Shown here: positions 28,707 through 32,839 of the stretch, piece by piece
Layout: each line of letters starts with the position of its first letter
Numbering within the stretch: the stretch's first letter is position 1
Origin: an uncultured Christensenellaceae bacterium
GTDB lineage: Bacteria > Bacillota > Clostridia > Christensenellales > Borkfalkiaceae
Direction: 5' to 3'
NCBI GenBank assembly: GCA_910586675.1
Contig: CAJUJO010000018.1
Span: 1 to 32,839 of the forward strand
Length of the DNA: 32,839 nt
Position numbers and translations under genes: made by a program
The notes under the pieces: generated by a model
Database searches by the model: none
Told to the model about the DNA's origin: nothing
The model's input: only the letters and a program-made list of their open reading frames with translations

Positions 28707-30389
28707 ATGGGCGTAATGTATTACGTTGAAATCGTGATGAAGATACTCGGCGGCATGGGCGCGTTTCTTTTGGGCATGAACAGCCTTTCGGGGAATATGA
28801 CCAGGCTCGCGCACGGCAAACTCAGGAGTATGCTCAATAAGACTTCGAAGAGCCGCTTTGCGGGATTGGGGATAGGCACCGCCGTTACCATGATTGCGCA
28901 GAGCTCCGCGCTCACCACCGTTATGGTCGTCGGGCTCGTGAATGCGGGCATCATGACGCTGTTTCAGGGCACCGCCATCATTATGGGCGCCAATATCGGT
29001 ACGACGATCACTGCATGGATCGTATCCCTTAATACTTTTGATATAACGACGTTTGCACTTTCTCTTACGGCAATCGGCGTGTTTATGTCGATGTTTTCCA
29101 AGAATGAAAAGGTCAAGTCCGTGGGCAGCGCGCTCGCGGGGCTCGGCCTTATTTTTGTGGGGCTGACCTTTATGTCCGAGGCAATGAACTTTGAACAGGG
29201 CAGCGCCGAATTCAATGCGATTACAGGCGTATTATCGACGGTAACCAATCCCTTACTGCTCCTTCTAATCGGTGTTGCCGTTACGGCGCTCGTGCAGTCG
29301 TCCTCGGCGGTTACGGCGATCATTATTACGATGGCGGGCGCAGGACTTTTGATTGGCGGAGCGGAAGGGGGAAACGCCGTTTATTACATTATTATCGGTT
29401 CCAATATCGGAACGTGCGTTACGGCGCTCATTTCTTCAATCGGTGCGGGCATTAACGCAAAGCGCGCCGCGTTCATTCACTTTCTGTTCAACTTCTTCGG
29501 CGCGATTATCTTCACCGTGTTTTTGCTCTGTTGGGGCGGATTTGCCGATACCGTGCTTGTCGGCATGTTCCCGGGGCATCCCGAAACGCAGATCGCTATG
29601 TTCCATACGCTGTTTAACGTAATTTGCGCTTTGCTCTTCCTTCCGTTTATCAACTTATTCGTAAAGTTGAGCAATGTTATCGTGCGCGAGAACAAGAAGG
29701 AAACGCCCGAAAAAAGGACGGAGGAAAGGGCGATTGTCGCCGACTTCGACGAAAGACTTCTCCGTAGTCCTTCCGTCGCGCTCGGCTATCTCTATCAGGA
29801 AACGGGTAAAATTTTCTCCTTTGCGATGGATACGCTCAACCGTGCGTTTGAAGCGTTTATCGCAAAAGACGAATCGGCAAAACAGACGGTGCTTGACAAC
29901 AATGCCGAACTTGCGCAAATCAATAAGCAGGTGGTATCCTATCTCGTCAAAATTTCCGCGTCCTCGCTCGTCATCGAGGACGAGCAGACGGTGTCCAGCC
30001 TGCACTACGTTTTAAGCGATATCGTGCGTATCGGCGAGCTTGCCGACAACGTTACCAAATATACGGCGCACTATGTGAGAGACGGTCTTTCCTTCTCGGC
30101 GGAGTTTATCGAAATGATTAAGCGGATGTACGAAAAGATATGTTCGCTTTACGTGCTTTCGCTTGCGACGTTCCTCTATAAGGACTTTGAGAAGCTGAAA
30201 GAGGTTGACGCCTTGGAGGACGAAATCGATAAGGACAGGAGCGCGCTCGTCGCCGCGCACATCGAGAGACTCAACGACGGAAAGTGCATGCCGCAGAACT
30301 CCAACGTGTTTATCAACCTCGTCGAAAATCTCGAACGCGCCGCCGACCACATCAATTTTATCGCGCACTCCATCGAGCGTGCGGAATGA
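28707..30389 (+). CDS. Na/Pi cotransporter family protein with PhoU-like domain
   Basis: A 560-residue membrane protein of the NptA/YjbB group. Two inverted-repeat halves carry the signature QSS motifs, IAQSSALTTV near residue 70 and LVQSSSAVTAII near 195, with GANIGTTITA and GSNIGTCVTALI following each. About nine hydrophobic helices fill residues 1-325. The cytoplasmic C-terminal ~200 residues are helical, PhoU-like, with repeated acidic and basic residues. The role is sodium-coupled phosphate movement. The ATG at 28707 has GAGGAG (28687-28692) rather far upstream; an ATG at 28716 is an alternative start. Confidence 0.92.
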   Translation: MGVMYYVEIVMKILGGMGAFLLGMNSLSGNMTRLAHGKLRSMLNKTSKSRFAGLGIGTAVTMIAQSSALTTVMVVGLVNAGIMTLFQGTAIIMGANIGTTITAWIVSLNTFDITTFALSLTAIGVFMSMFSKNEKVKSVGSALAGLGLIFVGLTFMSEAMNFEQGSAEFNAITGVLSTVTNPLLLLLIGVAVTALVQSSSAVTAIIITMAGAGLLIGGAEGGNAVYYIIIGSNIGTCVTALISSIGAGINAKRAAFIHFLFNFFGAIIFTVFLLCWGGFADTVLVGMFPGHPETQIAMFHTLFNVICALLFLPFINLFVKLSNVIVRENKKETPEKRTEERAIVADFDERLLRSPSVALGYLYQETGKIFSFAMDTLNRAFEAFIAKDESAKQTVLDNNAELAQINKQVVSYLVKISASSLVIEDEQTVSSLHYVLSDIVRIGELADNVTKYTAHYVRDGLSFSAEFIEMIKRMYEKICSLYVLSLATFLYKDFEKLKEVDALEDEIDKDRSALVAAHIERLNDGKCMPQNSNVFINLVENLERAADHINFIAHSIERAE

Positions 30390-30693
30390 GTTGCCGTTTA
30401 CGGAAAAGAACGATCTTTATCGGATCATCGCGTCGCTGATACTTTTTCCGCTTTGCGTTGCGGGCGGGACGGTAATGGTATTGCTGTCCGGAAGCAACAG
30501 GCTTACGGCGTTCGGCCGGGCTCTGATTTTAACCGAAATATTTGTCGCGCTTTGGGATCATTTGAACGTGAAACCGACTTCCATAAACCGATACCGTAAG
30601 GCTTGTAAACGAGGGAATGGGGCGCTTAATTGTTTGGGTATTGTTTTATTTTTAGGCGCGCCGCCGCATAAAACGCCTTTTTTCGGCAGGTAG
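30379..30693 (+). CDS. Possible small membrane protein, doubtful
   Basis: A frame overlapping the end of the Na/Pi gene. From GTG 30379 or TTG 30391 it encodes about 100 residues with two hydrophobic stretches (LYRIIASLILFPLCVAGGTV and ALILTEIFVALW) and a basic tail. No clear Shine-Dalgarno site precedes either start, and the C-terminal part reads like non-coding sequence. The hydrophobic pattern and its place directly behind a transporter are the only support. It may be a decaying gene or chance. Confidence 0.3.
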   Translation: MRNELPFTEKNDLYRIIASLILFPLCVAGGTVMVLLSGSNRLTAFGRALILTEIFVALWDHLNVKPTSINRYRKACKRGNGALNCLGIVLFLGAPPHKTPFFGR

Positions 30694-30753
30694 GCGCGCA
30701 TATTGCCGCGGCGGGAACGATAAGATAAAAACGAACGGTAACGGGAGAAGAAT

Positions 30754-32703
30754 ATGAAAATAACCATCAGCGATAGGGAGCGCGTCGCCGCAGCAAGCGG
30801 CAGATACGGTTTGTTTATCGAAGATCTGAATTACGCGCTCGACGGCGGGCTTTACGCCGAAATGCTGGAAAACAGGAATTTTGAAGCCAAGGACGCGCAC
30901 GGCGCGTGGGATAACTATATCGTAGAGGACGACGGCGGATATGCGTGGGAGGCGTATCCCGCGGGCGCTTCCTCTTTGATTAAAATCAAGACGGACAGAC
31001 CGCTTTTCCCCGAAAATCCGCACTACATGCGCCTTACGGTAACGGAAGGCGGGCAGGGCGTTAAAAACAAGGCGTATGACGGGATCTATCTGAAAGCGGG
31101 CGAAGTTTATAAGATTTCCTTTTACGCCCGTTCGTACGATTACAGGGGCAAAGCGCAGGTCGGCGTCTATTCGGACGGCGCGCCCGTGTTTGCCAAAAAA
31201 ATAAAATTGCATGCGGACGGAAAGTGGCACCGCTACGCCTTCCGCGTAAAGAGCAAAAAAAATGCGGAAAAAGCCGCGTTCGCCCTTACGCTGTTAAAGG
31301 CGGGCGCCGTGCACCTCGACTGCTTTTCCATGATGCCGGAAAGCGCCCTTTACGGCGTGTTCCGCCGCGACCTCGCGGAGATGATGAAGGCGCTATCTCC
31401 CGCCTTCCTGCGCTTCCCCGGCGGCTGCGTGGTGGAGGGGAACACGCTTGACAACCGCTATCTTTGGAAAAACTCCCTCGGGCAGACGGAGCGCAGAAAG
31501 CACAACTGGAATCGCTGGGCGGTGCACGCGACGGACGAAACAAACGGCTTCCGTTCTCCTTATTCCCATTACGGGCAGACGCTCGGCATCGGTTATTACG
31601 AATATTTCCGCTTATGCGAATATTTGGGCGCAAAGCCGCTCCCCGTCGTGAGCGTGGGCATCGCCTGCCAATACATGTCTGCGCAGGCCGTGCCGCTTTC
31701 CTCGCCCGAGCTGGAAACATATATTCAGGAGGCGCTCGACGTCGTGGAATTCGCGCTCGGCGGAACGGATACCGTGTGGGGGCGCGTTCGCGCCGATATG
31801 GGGCACCCGCAGCCCTTCGACCTCGAATATCTCGGCTTGGGCAACGAGCAGTGGGATACCGAGGAAAATGAATTTTACAAGCGGTTTGAGTTGTTTGAAA
31901 GGCGCGTTCACGAAAAGTATCCCTCTTTGAAAATTGTGGGAACGGTGGGGCCGACCGTCGGCACCCCCTCGCACGAGAGCGCCTGGAATTGGACGCGCAA
32001 AAATTTGAAAAGCAATCCCGGTTTCGTCCATTGCTCGGACGAACACTTTTACGTTTCGCCCGAGTGGCTTTACGAGCATACAAACATGTATGATGATTAT
32101 CCGCGCGAAGGCAAGGTGTACGCGGGCGAATACGCGGCGCACGTGCCCGGCTCGGGCTGCGCGCTCTTCAACGCGCCGCAAGCCAACGTATGGGAGGGCG
32201 CGCTCGCCGAAGCCGCGTTTATGACGGGCATGGAGCGGAACGCCGACGTCGTCGTGATGTCCTCGTACGCGCCGCTCTTCGCGCGGCTCGGCTATACGCA
32301 ATGGAGCCCCGACCTCATTTGGTTCGACGGGAAGTCGGCTTACGCGACGGCGAGCTATTATGTTCAGCAGCTGTACAGCCTGTATTCGGGCGACACCGTG
32401 CTCAAAGCGGAAACGGAGGGCGTGGAAAAGGTCTACGTTTCGGCGACCGAGCGCGACGGCGCAGTGTTCGTGAAGGCGATCAACGCGGGCGATACGGAGG
32501 TGGAAACGGAGATAGACGGCGATTTCGACTTCGGTGAACTGACGCGCATTGTGCGGCTGGAAGGGGCGCTTTCCGATTACAATACCATGGGAAATCCCTT
32601 CCTCGTTTCGCCGCGTGAGGTCGCGCCGCTTTCTCCCCGCGCCCTCACGCTTTCCCCGTACAGCTTCAGCGTGCTTATATTCCGCAAACCTAAAAGCAAA
32701 TAA
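30754..32703 (+). CDS. Alpha-L-arabinofuranosidase, GH51, intracellular
   Basis: A 649-residue glycoside hydrolase releasing terminal L-arabinofuranose from arabino-oligosaccharides. The acid/base Glu365 is in LGLGNEQW and the nucleophile Glu459 in YAGEYAAH, both standard GH51 motifs. The N-terminal part (GLFIEDLNYALDGGLYAEML) is the usual family start. A CBM4_9-like beta-sandwich insert lies at about 50-200 (YDGIYLKAGEVYKISFYARS). LRFPGGCVVEG marks the barrel start, and a C-terminal beta domain ends the protein. No signal peptide, so it acts on imported oligosaccharides. GGGAG (30743-30747) precedes the ATG. No transporter or regulator for arabinan use is in view. Confidence 0.93.
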   Translation: MKITISDRERVAAASGRYGLFIEDLNYALDGGLYAEMLENRNFEAKDAHGAWDNYIVEDDGGYAWEAYPAGASSLIKIKTDRPLFPENPHYMRLTVTEGGQGVKNKAYDGIYLKAGEVYKISFYARSYDYRGKAQVGVYSDGAPVFAKKIKLHADGKWHRYAFRVKSKKNAEKAAFALTLLKAGAVHLDCFSMMPESALYGVFRRDLAEMMKALSPAFLRFPGGCVVEGNTLDNRYLWKNSLGQTERRKHNWNRWAVHATDETNGFRSPYSHYGQTLGIGYYEYFRLCEYLGAKPLPVVSVGIACQYMSAQAVPLSSPELETYIQEALDVVEFALGGTDTVWGRVRADMGHPQPFDLEYLGLGNEQWDTEENEFYKRFELFERRVHEKYPSLKIVGTVGPTVGTPSHESAWNWTRKNLKSNPGFVHCSDEHFYVSPEWLYEHTNMYDDYPREGKVYAGEYAAHVPGSGCALFNAPQANVWEGALAEAAFMTGMERNADVVVMSSYAPLFARLGYTQWSPDLIWFDGKSAYATASYYVQQLYSLYSGDTVLKAETEGVEKVYVSATERDGAVFVKAINAGDTEVETEIDGDFDFGELTRIVRLEGALSDYNTMGNPFLVSPREVAPLSPRALTLSPYSFSVLIFRKPKSK

Positions 32704-32800
32704 CTTTTTCGTAAAATCAAAAAAATCCCGCAAAAAAGCGCAATTCCCATAGGGATTAAAAAACAAAAATTTTATAAGAGTTGTACTTTCAAGCGATGAA

Positions 32801-32838
32801 AAAGAACAGGATTTCAAATCGAAGTCCTGTTTCTTTTT
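32801..32838 (+). terminator. Terminator downstream of the arabinofuranosidase gene
   Basis: AACAGGA (32805-32811) pairs with TCCTGTT (32825-32831), with partial inner pairing TTC/GAA and a T-rich tail at the window end. It lies about 100 nt after the stop. Confidence 0.65.
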
Positions 32839-32839
32839 A

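Noticed and set aside
31612..32817. 401-codon minus-strand open frame across the GH51 gene
   Set aside because: Antisense to a clearly conserved enzyme with intact catalytic residues; no start signals.

Overview
The window looks like a chromosomal segment of a low-G+C-lineage Gram-positive bacterium (Bacillota, Clostridia-like, probably an uncultured gut lineage). This rests on an mcsA-mcsB-clpC stress operon, a Spo0A-type protein, a T-box riboswitch, mtn-luxS, an Fe-S L-serine dehydratase of clostridial type, a BspA-like surface lipoprotein and sigma-A promoters with Shine-Dalgarno sites. Most genes are moderately G+C-rich; two genes (166-972 and 3801-4940) are visibly AT-rich and look acquired. 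No phage, transposase or CRISPR is visible.

Layout. 0-5 kb: an AT-rich membrane protein, then a leftward tetR-ABC ATPase-permease operon with a consensus promoter and a perfect palindromic operator, then an AT-rich hypothetical protein. 5-9.1 kb: mcsA-mcsB-clpC (protein arginine phosphorylation and AAA+ protease unfoldase) without ctsR in front. 9.1-10 kb: a Spo0A homologue whose receiver domain has lost its phosphoacceptor Asp. 10-12.4 kb: a leftward operon of membrane protein, mtn (SAH/MTA nucleosidase), luxS and ung. 12.5-14.8 kb: a ferritin-like diiron protein, an Sfp-type phosphopantetheinyl transferase and a C_GCAxxG_C_C protein. 14.8-18 kb: a small XRE regulator, the 3' remnant of a SHOCT-domain gene, a ProB-like kinase, a lipoprotein and a RecD/Dda-like helicase. 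18-21 kb: tRNA-Pro with the unusual anticodon AGG and an SF2 helicase carrying a two-helix membrane hairpin. 21-25.6 kb: a Trp-type T-box controlling trpB2, then a large leucine-rich-repeat lipoprotein. 25.6-32.8 kb: sdaA and a GNAT acetyltransferase, tRNA-Pro(CGG), a metallophosphoesterase, a Na/Pi cotransporter and a GH51 arabinofuranosidase.

Main points for a second look. (1) The promoter of the LRR lipoprotein carries a run of nine G exactly between -35 and -10, the arrangement expected for phase variation by slipped-strand mispairing. (2) The Spo0A-like protein keeps its DNA-binding domain but has no phosphorylation site. (3) Four genes between 14.3 and 18.3 kb share TATAAT-N6-ATG with no ribosome binding site, which predicts leaderless mRNAs. 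(4) The SF2 helicase appears to be membrane-anchored. (5) A Trp T-box, with matching specifier codon and discriminator-pairing base, sits in front of trpB2.

All functional calls come from reading motifs by eye; no database search, folding or composition calculation was run.
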